DNA of 64,000 nt from Candidatus Limnocylindrales bacterium (GTDB lineage Bacteria; Moduliflexota; Moduliflexia; Moduliflexales; JAUQPW01): positions 62,001 to 126,000 of the forward strand of contig DATMBG010000021.1 in NCBI GenBank assembly GCA_035559535.1. Reading direction: 5' to 3'. The position numbers and the translations under genes are program-made. This document shows, one piece after another, positions 52,899 through 63,341 of the stretch (its first letter is position 1; the number at the start of each line of letters is the position of its first letter). Below the pieces are notes generated by a model that made no database searches, had not been told where the DNA came from, and saw nothing but the letters and a program-made list of their open reading frames with translations.

Positions 52899-53560
52899 AG
52901 TCGTTCCGTTCTCCCCTGATATATCTCTTACCTCCCTTGGCAGCAGGATTTCTCTACGGTTTAGGGAAAACCCTGGATTTAACCATTCTTAACGAGGCCT
53001 CCCATGCCGAGTTGCGAAAGCAATTTCCGAACCTGATTTATACGCTCTGGCATGGTCGGCTTTTGCTTCTGGTTTATAGCCATCGAAATAGAGGGATTAC
53101 GGTCTTGGTGAGTCAAAGTCAGGATGGGGAATACCTCAGTCGAATGCTTCAATGGGCCCGGTTCCGTACCGTTCGGGGTTCTTCAACAAGGGGTGGAGTA
53201 CGGGGATTGCTTGGATTGATCAAGGCGATCCGGGAGGGTTATGATGTGGCCATTACCCCGGACGGCCCCCAGGGGCCGGCCCATCACGTTCAGCCTGGAG
53301 TTATCTATCTCGCCCAACAAACAGGCGCCCCCATTGTACCGGTAACGGCTTCAGCTAAAAGATATAAGGAGTTTCAGAGTTGGGATCGATTCTTAGTTCC
53401 CTATCCTTTTTCAAAGGCTGTGGTCCTCTTTGGAGAGCCGTTTTTTGTACCTTCAAAGGCAACAGAGCAAATGATTGTTGATTATCAGGAAAAATTACAA
53501 AAAGAATTAAACCGGATTACAGAAGAAGCGGATCAGTATTGTCGATGGAAAATTTCTTGA
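52895..53560 (+). CDS. DUF374 lysophospholipid/lipid A acyltransferase-like protein
   Basis: The 221-residue protein belongs to the DUF374 branch of the LPLAT superfamily, predicted to move acyl chains onto lipids at the inner membrane. IYTLWHGRLLLLVY is the variant HX4D region, followed by VSQSQDGEYLSRML, RGSSTRGGVRGLLGLIKAI, VAITPDGPQGPAHHVQPGVI and APIVPVTASAKRYKEF. It has an N-terminal membrane segment. The ATG overlaps the previous stop in ATGA, so both are co-translated. Might act in lipid A-like or lipoprotein maturation. Confidence 0.85.
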   Translation: MKSFRSPLIYLLPPLAAGFLYGLGKTLDLTILNEASHAELRKQFPNLIYTLWHGRLLLLVYSHRNRGITVLVSQSQDGEYLSRMLQWARFRTVRGSSTRGGVRGLLGLIKAIREGYDVAITPDGPQGPAHHVQPGVIYLAQQTGAPIVPVTASAKRYKEFQSWDRFLVPYPFSKAVVLFGEPFFVPSKATEQMIVDYQEKLQKELNRITEEADQYCRWKIS

Positions 53561-54051
53561 CATTTAAGAAATAAAATCATTCACTAATACTGTTCTCCCT
53601 TAAGGAAGGGAAATACCTTTAATCCCAAATTTACAGGCTCTGTAGTTCCAGACCCATTCGCTAAGAAAGGATAGCCCGGTCAGGTAATACCGGATGGGTA
53701 TTGAAATTTGGTAAAAAGGATAGGGACCGTCTCACCCAGGCCTTCTCCACATGCGGGAGAGCCAGGGAGAGGTTGCCTACGTGAGGGTAACCCTGCAGGA
53801 TTGCTTTCAAGAGTATCTTTTCGCTAACCTAACCCCCTTCCCGCGTCGAGAAGGGGGAACTTGGTGTATACACGCCAAGATCTCTCCCTTTCCCTCACAA
53901 GGAAGGGGAGTTGGAGGGACTAGTCCAAAAAATACCCTTAAAAGCCGCAGGATCATTCCTACCCGGCATGCAACCTTTTCAGAGGGGAGGGGGAGGCTGT
54001 CCCCTATTCCACCAGGATGGATAGGACCCATTCTAATTAAGAGAGGTCAAT
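53561..54051. other. 491-base gap filled mostly by the GC-rich repeat
   Basis: Its first 170 bases are unremarkable. From about 53745 it is a copy of the GC-rich repeat family, described separately. The frames that open here on both strands run through repeat DNA and have no ribosome binding site, so I treat none as a gene. The end carries AGAGAGGT, the ribosome binding site of the next gene. Confidence 0.5.
53745..53995. repeat. GC-rich dispersed repeat, copy B
   Basis: Contains GGTTGCCTACGTGAGGGTAA, CTAACCCCCTTCCCGCGTCG, the foldback AGAAGGGGGAACTTGG, a CCCTTTCCCTCACAAGGAAG segment, and TTCAGAGGGGAGGGGGAGGC. These match blocks in copies A and C in sequence and, partly, in order. It lies between the acyltransferase and the MBL-fold gene. 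Confidence 0.5.
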
Positions 54052-54867
54052 ATGTTTCCTTTGCTTCTTATTTTCACCTTTTTTTCAACCCTGGCAGGAG
54101 GGTCCCCTTTGCTGGAAGTTTTTTTCTTCGATGTGGGATATGGAGATTCCATTTTGATACGATTGCCGGAAGGCCGACATGTCCTTATCGATGGGGGATA
54201 TCCTGAATATGGAGCCCGGGTCGTAGACGAAATCAAAAAATTAGGGATTACCCACTTAAATCTGGTCGTTTCTACCCATCCCCACCCGGATCATATTGGA
54301 GGACTTGCCGAGGTTTTGAATCATTTTAAGGTGGATAGAGTCTTCGGAAGCCACCCCCTGACCTCGGATTTGCTTCCAGAGGCCTTTGTAAGTGCCATCA
54401 AAAATAAAAATATCCCCTATAAACCCGGAAGACGGGGAGAGAAGCTCTTTGAATCCGAGGAACTGAGTATGGAGATCTTTCACCCGGTTCAGGTAGACGA
54501 AGACCTGAATAACAGTTCTATAGGAATTCGATTAAAATTTAAGAATATAAGTTTTTTATTTACCGCAGATATCAGCCCAAGAGCTGAAAAAGAGCTCCTC
54601 CTGGCCGGAGTTCCTTTACAGGCCAATGTTCTCAAGGCCGGACACCATGGGCATGCCACGCTTCGGGAGTTTATAGAGGCCGTTCGACCCGACCTGGTAG
54701 TTATTTCCGTAGGAGAAAACCCTTATGGAGCCCCTTTACCTGAAACCCTGGAATTATATCAACAATTGGGGATTAAAATTTTAAGGACCGATCAGATGGG
54801 TACGATCCGTCTGGCAACCGATGGTTTAACCCTATGGAACCTTACAAATTCAAACAAAAAGCCTTAG
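54052..54867 (+). CDS. Secreted metallo-beta-lactamase-fold hydrolase, ComEC C-domain-like
   Basis: The 271-residue protein has a Sec signal (about 1-20, LLLIFTFFSTLAGG). Its MBL fold carries FFDVGYGDSILIRLPEGRHV, the metal motif STHPHPDHIGGL (HxHxDH near 78-84), LFTADISPRAEKELL and LKAGHHGHATLREF. This is like the C-terminal nuclease domain of ComEC, but here it stands alone without the membrane channel. Extracellular hydrolase, possibly a nuclease or phosphodiesterase. AGAGAGGT lies before the ATG. Its end overlaps the VanZ-like gene by 34 bases. Confidence 0.85.
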   Translation: MFPLLLIFTFFSTLAGGSPLLEVFFFDVGYGDSILIRLPEGRHVLIDGGYPEYGARVVDEIKKLGITHLNLVVSTHPHPDHIGGLAEVLNHFKVDRVFGSHPLTSDLLPEAFVSAIKNKNIPYKPGRRGEKLFESEELSMEIFHPVQVDEDLNNSSIGIRLKFKNISFLFTADISPRAEKELLLAGVPLQANVLKAGHHGHATLREFIEAVRPDLVVISVGENPYGAPLPETLELYQQLGIKILRTDQMGTIRLATDGLTLWNLTNSNKKP

Positions 54868-55373
54868 ATTGGCTTATTTTAATTCTTTATACCGGAATCG
54901 TCTACGCAACACTCTACCACGCCCGGCTGGTTTCCACCTTTCTCCGACAACGTTTAGGATCCTGGTATTCCCCCTTTGTGAATATTTTCATCCTAGCCAT
55001 GGGAACCTTCTTTCTGATTCAGATGGGGCAAAAGAGATGGACCTCCTACTTATTCCTTGTTCCGATTTTCGGAATATATGTGTACCTGTTTAAGCAACTT
55101 CCTTTACCGGAAGAACGGATCCATTTCCTGGAATATGGGGTTATGGGCTACCTTTCCCTCCGAGCCTTAGCCCACACTTTCCCTCCCCCATCACTTTATC
55201 TATGGGCTGTGGGTCTAACTTTCCTTCTGGGATGGATCGATGAAGGTATTCAAGGACTTTTACCAAACCGGATTTACGATATACGGGATGTATTCATGAA
55301 TGGACTTTCCGGGATTTTAGGAATTCTGGTTTATAAAATTTTATTAAACCCGAACACTTCTCCCCATACCTAA
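54834..55373 (+). CDS. VanZ-family membrane protein
   Basis: The 179-residue protein has five hydrophobic segments. HFLEYGVMGYLSLRAL is the VanZ-family core, with GWIDEGIQGLLPNRIYDIRD and MNGLSGILGILVY at the end. VanZ-like proteins are membrane-embedded, small and poorly understood. The ATG lies within the end of the MBL gene (34-base overlap), so the two are probably co-translated. A shorter start at a downstream codon cannot be excluded, since the overlap is long. Confidence 0.8.
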   Translation: MEPYKFKQKALDWLILILYTGIVYATLYHARLVSTFLRQRLGSWYSPFVNIFILAMGTFFLIQMGQKRWTSYLFLVPIFGIYVYLFKQLPLPEERIHFLEYGVMGYLSLRALAHTFPPPSLYLWAVGLTFLLGWIDEGIQGLLPNRIYDIRDVFMNGLSGILGILVYKILLNPNTSPHT

Positions 55374-55500
55374 TCTTAAGGGGGTATTTGTTGATTTGTC
55401 CGGAAGCCTTGGGTAATCCTTAGAAGATTGAATAGTCTTTTTCGGGGGTTTGATGAGGGATATCTCCAAATCTCCTTAAAGCTTTAAGAAAATACACTTC

Positions 55501-56463
55501 ATGGCAAAAATACTTGTGGTTGACGATCATACTAATATTTTGCTCCTTATTTCCTTAATCCTGAAGCAATATAACTATCAGATTATAACCGCCGAAGATG
55601 GGGTAGAAGCTATTGAAAAGGCCAGAAAAGAGCAACCTGATTTGATTCTCCTTGATGTCCAAATTCCTAAAATTGACGGGTACAGGGTCTGTCAAATCCT
55701 TAAAGAAACAAAGGAAACCAGGACGATTCCCATTATTTTCATTTCTTCAGCCCATCGAGATTTAAAGGATATCATCCGGGGACTGGAGACTGGAGGTACC
55801 GATTATATTACAAAGCCCTTTGATAATTTAGAGCTTGTAGCCCGCATCAAAGCTAACCTGCGAATCAAGATGCTGTATGACGAGCTCGAGGAGAAGAATC
55901 GACGTTTAAAGGAGTTATACAATGAATTGGAAGAAAAAAATAGAGACTTAGAAAGGATCGCCGTTACCGATGGATTAACCGGGCTTTACAACCATAGACA
56001 TTTCTACGAACGTCTCACCGAAGAGTTTGCGAAAGCAGTACGCCATAACTTAAATCTATCCTGTATTATGTTAGATATCGATCACTTCAAGAAAATCAAC
56101 GACACTTACGGACATTTGCAAGGGGATAAAATTCTCAAGAGCTTCTCAGAAATCCTCAAAACCAGCATTCGACATACCGACATAGCCGCCCGGTATGGGG
56201 GAGAGGAGTTTTCTATTCTTTTACCCCATACCGACATAAAAGGGGCCTTTCTGGAGGGGGAACGTATTCGAGTCCGTGTCAGCATGGCAGAGTTTCCCTG
56301 CCAGGACCAAATCTTAAACATAACCGTTAGTCTGGGTATCTCAACTTACCCCCATGAAAAAATTCAAACGGCCAACGACCTGGTCAGTTATGCAGACCGT
56401 CTTCTTTATGAGGCCAAGCGTTTAGGGAGAAATCAAACCGTTATTTCCACCGATAATTCTTAA
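55501..56463 (+). CDS. Response regulator with diguanylate cyclase (GGDEF) output
   Basis: The 320-residue protein turns a phosphorelay signal into cyclic-di-GMP. Receiver domain (1-120): acidic pocket DDH, phospho-acceptor Asp52 in LILLDVQIPKIDG, Lys104 in YITKPFDN. A coiled coil (about 125-160, YDELEEKNRRLKELYNELEE) links to a GGDEF domain with the active-site variant GGEEF (232-236). An inhibitory RxxD site (Arg223 to Asp226) is exactly five residues before it. All residues needed for synthesis are present. No histidine kinase is near, so it is an orphan PleD-like regulator. The ATG has no clear ribosome binding site. Confidence 0.94.
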   Translation: MAKILVVDDHTNILLLISLILKQYNYQIITAEDGVEAIEKARKEQPDLILLDVQIPKIDGYRVCQILKETKETRTIPIIFISSAHRDLKDIIRGLETGGTDYITKPFDNLELVARIKANLRIKMLYDELEEKNRRLKELYNELEEKNRDLERIAVTDGLTGLYNHRHFYERLTEEFAKAVRHNLNLSCIMLDIDHFKKINDTYGHLQGDKILKSFSEILKTSIRHTDIAARYGGEEFSILLPHTDIKGAFLEGERIRVRVSMAEFPCQDQILNITVSLGISTYPHEKIQTANDLVSYADRLLYEAKRLGRNQTVISTDNS

Positions 56464-56556
56464 TCTCTAGGTTTGGTGGGATTTTTGCATAATTATATGA
56501 AAAGATAAACATAATTGCCTAAAAAGATAAAAAAGACCTAGGAAGGAGGTTCTGAC

Positions 56557-57369
56557 ATGGAAAAAGAGGAAAGAATGATGGCCAAGATTCGGGCGGGGGA
56601 GAAAATAGAATCTCCCGAAGAAATGACCGAGGAGTATCGGGAGAATCTTATCCATCTGATGCTCATGCAGGCGGATTCTGAACTGGCGGGAGCTTATGGT
56701 TACGTACCCATCATCATGAAAGCTCCTAATATTACCGAAGCTCTAGCCGTAGCGACCATTGTCAAAGATGAAATTCGCCATGCTCGGGTTATGTATAAGC
56801 TTTTGGAAGATCTGGGGGTCGATATGGAGGCCCGGTTTAAGCAGTATGATTATACCCTGAGGGTGAGCGATAAGATGGATCTTGGAAGTCGGCGTGTGGC
56901 CGGAGATGCCCGGGTCAATATTTTCTACTATCCCATTGAAACCTGGGCCGATTTTGTCATGTTCAACTTCTGTATGGATCGGGGTGCAGGTCATCAACTG
57001 GTGGATGCCTTGCATTGCAGTTACGGTCCCTGGAGTCGAGCCATGGAAGGTATCTTCAAAGAAGAAAGTATGCATATCTCCCATGGAGAAACCTGGGTAA
57101 AGCGTATGGCCCAGGATCCGGCTACACGGGACGAAATTCAAGAGGCTTTAAACCGATGGTATCCGCGAACCATGAACATCTTCGGCCGTCCGAATTCCCC
57201 TCGTAATAAACTTTACCGTAAACTGGGTCTTAAACAACGAGACAACGAGGAAGTTCGTCAGGCTTTTGCCAGGGAAGTGAAGGAGTTTGTAGAACAGGTT
57301 GGGTTAACCCTACCGGAATGGAAACCCAACTGGGAGAAGGTAAGCGAAGAAGCGGCCATTCCGGGTTAA
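56557..57369 (+). CDS. PaaA/BoxB-like ferritin-fold di-iron protein
   Basis: The 270-residue protein resembles the catalytic PaaA subunit of phenylacetyl-CoA epoxidase. Its four-helix bundle carries QADSELAGAYGYVP (Glu42), KDEIRHARVMYKLL (Glu72, His75), FYYPIETWADFVMFNF and KEESMHISHGETWVKRM as iron ligands. AAGGAGGT lies before the ATG. Partners PaaB-PaaE are not in this window, so either the reductase is elsewhere or the protein has another oxygenase or aromatic/fatty acyl role. It is isolated, behind the GGDEF gene. Confidence 0.78.
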   Translation: MEKEERMMAKIRAGEKIESPEEMTEEYRENLIHLMLMQADSELAGAYGYVPIIMKAPNITEALAVATIVKDEIRHARVMYKLLEDLGVDMEARFKQYDYTLRVSDKMDLGSRRVAGDARVNIFYYPIETWADFVMFNFCMDRGAGHQLVDALHCSYGPWSRAMEGIFKEESMHISHGETWVKRMAQDPATRDEIQEALNRWYPRTMNIFGRPNSPRNKLYRKLGLKQRDNEEVRQAFAREVKEFVEQVGLTLPEWKPNWEKVSEEAAIPG

Positions 57370-57481
57370 TGGCTCTTTGGGAACTCTCCCTTTATAGATT
57401 CCGGTCCGGCAGGCAAGGATCTTGAAGATGGAGGGCCGGGTATCCTGGGATCAGGGAGAGGAAGAGCTTTACGGTATTCTG

Positions 57482-58468
57482 TTATGTTTCATTGTATAGA
57501 ATAGTTCCGACTCCTAGCTGCACGGCCCTATCATAAGCCAGCTTTGCCGTAGCCGCATCTTCAATGGCAACTCCTACCGATTTAAACAAGGTAATTTCCT
57601 GATCGTTGGTGCGTCCGGCCTTCTGTCCCATCACCAGTTCACTCAGCTCTGCATAAATATCCTCCAGGGTGATAAGCCCCATTTGAATCGGGATCAGGAG
57701 ATCTCCTGCTTCAGTCTGGGTCCCTTCATAGGTATCTACAACAATTTTAGCCGCCTGAACCAGATCTTCATCGACCTCGCGGGCCTGAGGGGTAAAAGCA
57801 CCGATAGCATTAATATGAGTTCCCGGCGTAACCTCCCGACCTTGAAAAACAGGTACTTTAGAGGTTGTAGCCGTTACCAGAATATCCGAGTCCTTGACGA
57901 CTTCTTCCGGTCGGGACATAGCTTCAACGGGAATCTGATACTTTCTGCTCATTTCCTTGGCAAACATCTCCGCCCTGGCCAGGGTTCGGCTATAGACCAG
58001 AACTTTTTTCAACGGAAAAGAAGTCTTAAGGGCCCATAATTGGAATTCTGCCTGAACTCCCGCACCAAAAATACCTAAAACCGTAGAAGATTTACGGGCT
58101 AAATACTTAGAGGCTATGGCAGAAGCGGCCCCTGTTCGGATACCTGTCAGATAGGTCCCATCCATAACCGCTAAAGGTCGTCCGGTCTTCGCATCATTTA
58201 AGATGTACAGGGCCATCACCGAAGGGAGCCCCTTTTGAGGATTTTGAGGATAAACAGAGACCAGCTTGCTCCCCATAACTTCGGAACCTCCTAAAAAGGC
58301 CGGCATCAAAAGTAGAGTTCCTTCCAACTCCGGAATCTCCAGGGAAAATCGGACAGGCATCCGATACTTTCCCTCCCCATACTCTCGAAAAGCATTCTCC
58401 ACGGCCTCGATAACTTCTTCCATACGGAGAAGTTGTTTAAGGTCTTTTTGTGAAAGAAATCTCATCAT
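57482..58468 (-). CDS. Ornithine cyclodeaminase/mu-crystallin-family protein
   Basis: The 328-residue protein has a Rossmann fold with GIFGAGVQAEFQLWALKTS (near 137-155). RTGAASAIASKYLARK comes just before it and VDTYEGTQTEAGDLLIP after it, both typical. Members are ornithine cyclodeaminases, alanine dehydrogenases or ketimine reductases; the substrate is not clear here. I start it at ATG 58468 behind GAGGGAGC; the frame extends 19 codons further with no family similarity. No obvious operon partner; icd lies divergently. Confidence 0.82.
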   Translation of the reverse strand: MMRFLSQKDLKQLLRMEEVIEAVENAFREYGEGKYRMPVRFSLEIPELEGTLLLMPAFLGGSEVMGSKLVSVYPQNPQKGLPSVMALYILNDAKTGRPLAVMDGTYLTGIRTGAASAIASKYLARKSSTVLGIFGAGVQAEFQLWALKTSFPLKKVLVYSRTLARAEMFAKEMSRKYQIPVEAMSRPEEVVKDSDILVTATTSKVPVFQGREVTPGTHINAIGAFTPQAREVDEDLVQAAKIVVDTYEGTQTEAGDLLIPIQMGLITLEDIYAELSELVMGQKAGRTNDQEITLFKSVGVAIEDAATAKLAYDRAVQLGVGTILYNET

Positions 58469-58653
58469 GGTTTTCCAGCTCCCTCGACTCCTGGTCGTTA
58501 CCAAGAAAACTCTTGACAATCCCATAAAGATCCACCAAGATGGTGGAGTAGTTTGAATCCTCTTTTTAGTTTTTTAATTCTATGGCATAGAACAAGAGGA
58601 GTAAAGGGAAAACAGTTAAATTTTTAGTAACCCTTCGAAGGATTAAACATCAT

Positions 58654-59898
58654 ATGATCACATTTGACAAATTGAAGGTACCTACGGAAGGAGATAAAAT
58701 AGAAATTCAAGACGGCCATCTCAAGGTTCCAGACCAACCGATTATTCCCTTTATAGAGGGCGATGGAACCGGACGGGATATCTGGCGCGCCACTCAACGT
58801 GTTTTGGATGCCGGAGTAGAGAAAGCTTATCAGGGACGTCGAAAAATCATCTGGTTTGAGGTCTATGCAGGGGAAAAGGCCAAAAAATTCTACGATGAAT
58901 GGCTACCTAAAGATACCTTGCGGGCCATTGAATATTTTATTGTAGCCCTCAAGGGTCCTCTAACAACTCCTGTTGGAGGAGGAATCCGAAGCTTGAACGT
59001 AACTCTCCGGCAGACGTTGGATCTTTATGCCTGTATTCGACCGGTTCGTTATTTCCAGGGAGTTCCCACACCGGTCCGTAATCCGGAGAAAATGAATGTG
59101 GTTATCTTTCGAGAAAATACCGAAGATGTCTATGCAGGGATTGAATGGAAGGAGGGATCGGAAGAAGCGAAAAAGGTTATTCGGTTTTTAAACCAGGAAA
59201 TGGGAGTTCAGATTCGGGCAGATTCGGGGATTGGAATTAAACCCATCAGTATTACAGGTACTAAAAGATTGGTCCGTAAAGCTATTCGCTATGCCATTGA
59301 GCGTAAGCGTAAAAGTGTTACCTTAGTCCATAAGGGGAACATCATGAAATTTACCGAAGGTTCTTTCCGGGATTGGGGATATGAACTGGCAAAGGAAGAA
59401 TTTGCCGATCAAACCCTTACCGAAGATGAAGTAAATGCAGTGTATGAGGGGAAAGCTCCGGAAGGGAAGATTATCATAAAGGATCGGATTGCCGACAGCA
59501 TGTTTCAGCAAATTTTAACCCGGGCGGATGAATACGATATCATTGCAACTCCCAATCTCAACGGAGATTATCTTTCTGATGCCTGTGCGGCCCAGGTTGG
59601 AGGGCTTGGAATGGCCCCGGGTGGTAACATAGGGGATTATATTGCCCTTTTTGAGGCTACCCACGGTACAGCCCCCAAATATGCCGATAAAGACATGGTA
59701 AATCCCGGATCCCTTATCCTTTCTGGCGTTATGCTTTTGGAATATCTGGGATGGACCGAAGCGGCTGACCGGATCACGCGAGGACTCGAGAAAACTATCC
59801 TGCAGAAGCGAGTTACCTATGACCTGGAGCGGCTCATGGAAGGAGCTACAAAACTCAAGACTTCGGAATTTGGAAATGCCATTATAGAGAATATGTAG
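58654..59898 (+). CDS. icd: Isocitrate dehydrogenase (NADP-type)
   Basis: Oxidises isocitrate to 2-oxoglutarate in the TCA cycle. The 414-residue homodimeric form has [40 protein letters not shown] (the Ser is phosphorylated by AceK in E. coli), [37 protein letters not shown] and [20 protein letters not shown]. The last carries Lys and Tyr after THGTAP, which favours NADP. GAAGGATTAAAC lies before the ATG. mdh follows 81 bases downstream across foldback element E18. Confidence 0.95.
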   Translation: MITFDKLKVPTEGDKIEIQDGHLKVPDQPIIPFIEGDGTGRDIWRATQRVLDAGVEKAYQGRRKIIWFEVYAGEKAKKFYDEWLPKDTLRAIEYFIVALKGPLTTPVGGGIRSLNVTLRQTLDLYACIRPVRYFQGVPTPVRNPEKMNVVIFRENTEDVYAGIEWKEGSEEAKKVIRFLNQEMGVQIRADSGIGIKPISITGTKRLVRKAIRYAIERKRKSVTLVHKGNIMKFTEGSFRDWGYELAKEEFADQTLTEDEVNAVYEGKAPEGKIIIKDRIADSMFQQILTRADEYDIIATPNLNGDYLSDACAAQVGGLGMAPGGNIGDYIALFEATHGTAPKYADKDMVNPGSLILSGVMLLEYLGWTEAADRITRGLEKTILQKRVTYDLERLMEGATKLKTSEFGNAIIENM

Positions 59899-59917
59899 AA
59901 AAGGATACTCAAAGAAG

Positions 59918-59970
59918 GTGGAAGAAGGGGAGAAGGGAAGATGTAGCATCCCTTCTCCCCTTCTCCCTTT
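59918..59970. repeat. Heptad foldback element E18
   Basis: GGAAGAAGGGGAGAAGGGA (about 59920-59938) pairs with TCCCTTCTCCCCTTCTCCC (59949-59967) with one mismatch. GAAGGTG, GAAGAAG, GGGAGAA, GGGAAGA follow the 7-base step. It lies between icd and mdh. Confidence 0.75.
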
Positions 59971-59976
59971 AGGTAA

Positions 59977-60906
<930 letters not shown>

Positions 60907-61009
60907 CGACCCTGGGGTTTCCTGGAACAGAGGTCCAGCTCTTTATACTCATCCTGATTGAAGAGGTCGTATTCTATCCATTCCCTCTGAAGAGGTGGCA
61001 CCCTGGGCA

Positions 61010-61095
61010 GGGACGACCCTGCAGGCCCTCAAGCAGACAGCCCCTCCTCCCCCTTCGATCCCCCCGCATGCGGGGGGAAGGGGGGCGGGGAGGGA
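61010..61095. repeat. GC-rich dispersed repeat, copy C
   Basis: GACCCTGCAGG, then GCCCTCAAGCAGACAGCCCC on the plus strand, is the inverted form of copy A's GGCTGCCTGCTTAAGGGC. CCCCCGCATGCGGGGG is a strong palindrome at about 61062-61077. It lies between the converging mdh and ABC exporter genes and could also help to end transcription. Confidence 0.5.
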
Positions 61096-61101
61096 ATTAG
61101 G

Positions 61102-62997
61102 TCATAAAAAACCAACCTCTGAAAAACCCTTACGCCCGGATACTGGATCGTAGAGAAAACTATTTTTAAATTGCTCAGCATACAACCGGGCGTAAAGACC
61201 TTGCTGCCTCAAAAGTTCCTCATGATTCCCCATTTCCACAATTCTTCCTTCTTCCAGTACCACAATTCGATCGGCATTCATCACTGTGGAGAGTCGATGG
61301 GCGATAATCAAAGTCGTCCGATTTTTCATTAGCTTTTTCAGTGCATCTCGAATAAGATTTTCCGATTCAGAATCCAGGGCCGAGGTCGCCTCATCCAGAA
61401 TGAGAATTTTAGGGTCTTTTAAAAAAGCCCGGGCTAAGGCAATCCTTTGTTTTTGACCTCCGGATAACCGAATTCCCCTTTCCCCGACTTCTGTATGGTA
61501 TTGTTTGGGTAACGACATAATAAAATCATGGATATGGGCTGCTTTTGCGGCAGTTATAACTTCCTCTCGCGTAGCTTCCGGATTTCCCATCCGGATATTA
61601 TCGAAAAGGGTCCCACTAAAAAGGATATTCTCTTGCATTACCATCCCTATCTGTTTCCTGAGGGATTTTAAGCTTACCTGCCTGATATTCACCCCATCTA
61701 TGAAAACATCCCCCTCATGGGGATCATAAAATCTAGGGATCAGTTTAACCAGACTCGATTTACCTGCACCACTCCGCCCTACCAGAGCTAAAACTTCCCC
61801 CGGTTTTACCTGAAGATCGATTCCGCGAAGAACCCCTTTCTGTTTCTCATAGGCAAAGGAAACATTTTTGAAGACAATCTCCCCCTTCAAAATTTGGATA
61901 GGTCTGGCCTGTGGAACCTCTACGACTTCCGGTAAAATATCGAAAAATTCAAACACCCGTTCCATAGCGGCTAAAGACGTCTGCAACACGTGATTCAATT
62001 CCGTCAGGCGTTTGATAGGATCGTATAATTGCCTTAAATAAACATAAAAGGCCACAATAGCCCCTGGAGAAAGGCGACCCTCTAAAACCAATTTACCCCC
62101 ATAGCCTAGAACAATGACCGGCGCAATGGAGGTGAGAAAATCGGTCAGGGTATTGGAAGCAGAACTGTATAAAACTTTTTGAATAACAAGCCTGAAATAT
62201 TCTTTGCTTTTGTGAAAAAAATTCCGTGCCTCAGCATGCTCTCGGGTAAAAGCCTGGACCACTTCGATTCCGGCGATTTTTTCATGCAGGTCTCCGCTGA
62301 TTTCCTCTATTTTGGAATGCTCGATATGGGTTAAGGTTCGCAGTTTCCGGCTAAAAAAGATCATGGAAGGGATATACAACGGAAAGATGCTCAGAGATAC
62401 CCAGGCCATGTGGGGATTCAGGTAAAAAAGAATAGTTAAATTCGTTATCAAGGAAGTGATATCCATAAGAACATTGGTAATCGCGGAACCCACAAAACTT
62501 TGGGCGACCTGGATATCGTTGATGATCCGGGTTACGACACTTCCTGTTTGGTGGCTTTGATAGAATCCCAGGGAAAGGCGTTGGAGGTGAAGATAGAGTT
62601 GGTAACGAAAATCGAAAATGATTCGCTGACCCACTTTACCGGCCCAATAACTGCGACCGAAAGTAGCCAGGGCATAGATCACATAGACAAAAACCAATCC
62701 CCAGACAATAATAAGTAAAGTTCGAAACTTCTGAGAGGTATCCCGGTTGGGATTGATAAGGACCTCATCGATCAGGACTTTAAACGTCCAGGGAAAGACA
62801 AGAGGAATATTATAACGGATAACCCCGCAAACCGTCATCAAAATAACGAGATGTTTATAGGGGGCTACAAATTTCCAGAATCGACGAAGAGGACCGGCTG
62901 AGGTAGTTTTATCTTGCCTGCCTTTGGATAGATCCGGATTCCAGTGAAAAGTAAAATACCTGTGACGATTTTTTCCCCTACAATTCCCTAGAGCCAT
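61102..62997 (-). CDS. ABC exporter half-transporter (MsbA-like, fused TMD-NBD)
   Basis: The 631-residue protein has a charged N-terminal extension, about six membrane helices (about 48-345) and an ATPase domain with Walker A GRSGAGKSSLVKLI, signature LSGGQKQRIALARAF, Walker B ILILDEATSALDSES and the switch His in IIAHRLSTV. It functions as a dimer that flips lipids or drugs; MsbA moves lipid A. The ATG at 62997 has GTAAGGAT just before it. Context beside a BY-kinase-like gene hints at envelope glycan or lipid export. The exact substrate is unknown. Confidence 0.92.
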   Translation of the reverse strand: MALGNCRGKNRHRYFTFHWNPDLSKGRQDKTTSAGPLRRFWKFVAPYKHLVILMTVCGVIRYNIPLVFPWTFKVLIDEVLINPNRDTSQKFRTLLIIVWGLVFVYVIYALATFGRSYWAGKVGQRIIFDFRYQLYLHLQRLSLGFYQSHQTGSVVTRIINDIQVAQSFVGSAITNVLMDITSLITNLTILFYLNPHMAWVSLSIFPLYIPSMIFFSRKLRTLTHIEHSKIEEISGDLHEKIAGIEVVQAFTREHAEARNFFHKSKEYFRLVIQKVLYSSASNTLTDFLTSIAPVIVLGYGGKLVLEGRLSPGAIVAFYVYLRQLYDPIKRLTELNHVLQTSLAAMERVFEFFDILPEVVEVPQARPIQILKGEIVFKNVSFAYEKQKGVLRGIDLQVKPGEVLALVGRSGAGKSSLVKLIPRFYDPHEGDVFIDGVNIRQVSLKSLRKQIGMVMQENILFSGTLFDNIRMGNPEATREEVITAAKAAHIHDFIMSLPKQYHTEVGERGIRLSGGQKQRIALARAFLKDPKILILDEATSALDSESENLIRDALKKLMKNRTTLIIAHRLSTVMNADRIVVLEEGRIVEMGNHEELLRQQGLYARLYAEQFKNSFLYDPVSGRKGFSEVGFL

Positions 62998-63341
62998 ACT
63001 TATCCTTACTCCCCTTTTTAACTTCTCAAAGCTTACTTCTGAACCTGGCTAAGTAGAGAACAGACCCGGGTCCCAGAAGTACAACCTAAGAATCATGAAT
63101 AACCCTCCTCATGGGTCAGCTACGAAGCCATCTTTGATAGCCTCCATTCTTTATCAAGGTAAAAAATAATCAACTCTCTTCTACTTAGAAGATTTTTTTA
63201 GAATATTTTTTAAAGATGAGGAGGGATTAAGGGGAAGGAGCTTTCCGTTTCAAGATGAAACAACTCCGACCGGGTCCTTGTTTCAGGCAGGCACTGGGGA
63301 GCAAAGAATGTTGTAGGAAATCCAACTTTCTCTATTCCTTT
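62998..63341. other. 344-base gap between two minus-strand genes
   Basis: Includes the leader of the ABC exporter gene with its ribosome binding site. There is an AT-rich stretch around 63160-63210. I see no gene, no clear terminator and no repeat element. Confidence 0.45.

Noticed and set aside
53751-54206. A plus-strand gene of 151 codons in the gap before the MBL gene
   Set aside because: It runs through the GC-rich repeat and into the MBL gene in another frame, with no ribosome binding site and no sensible protein composition.
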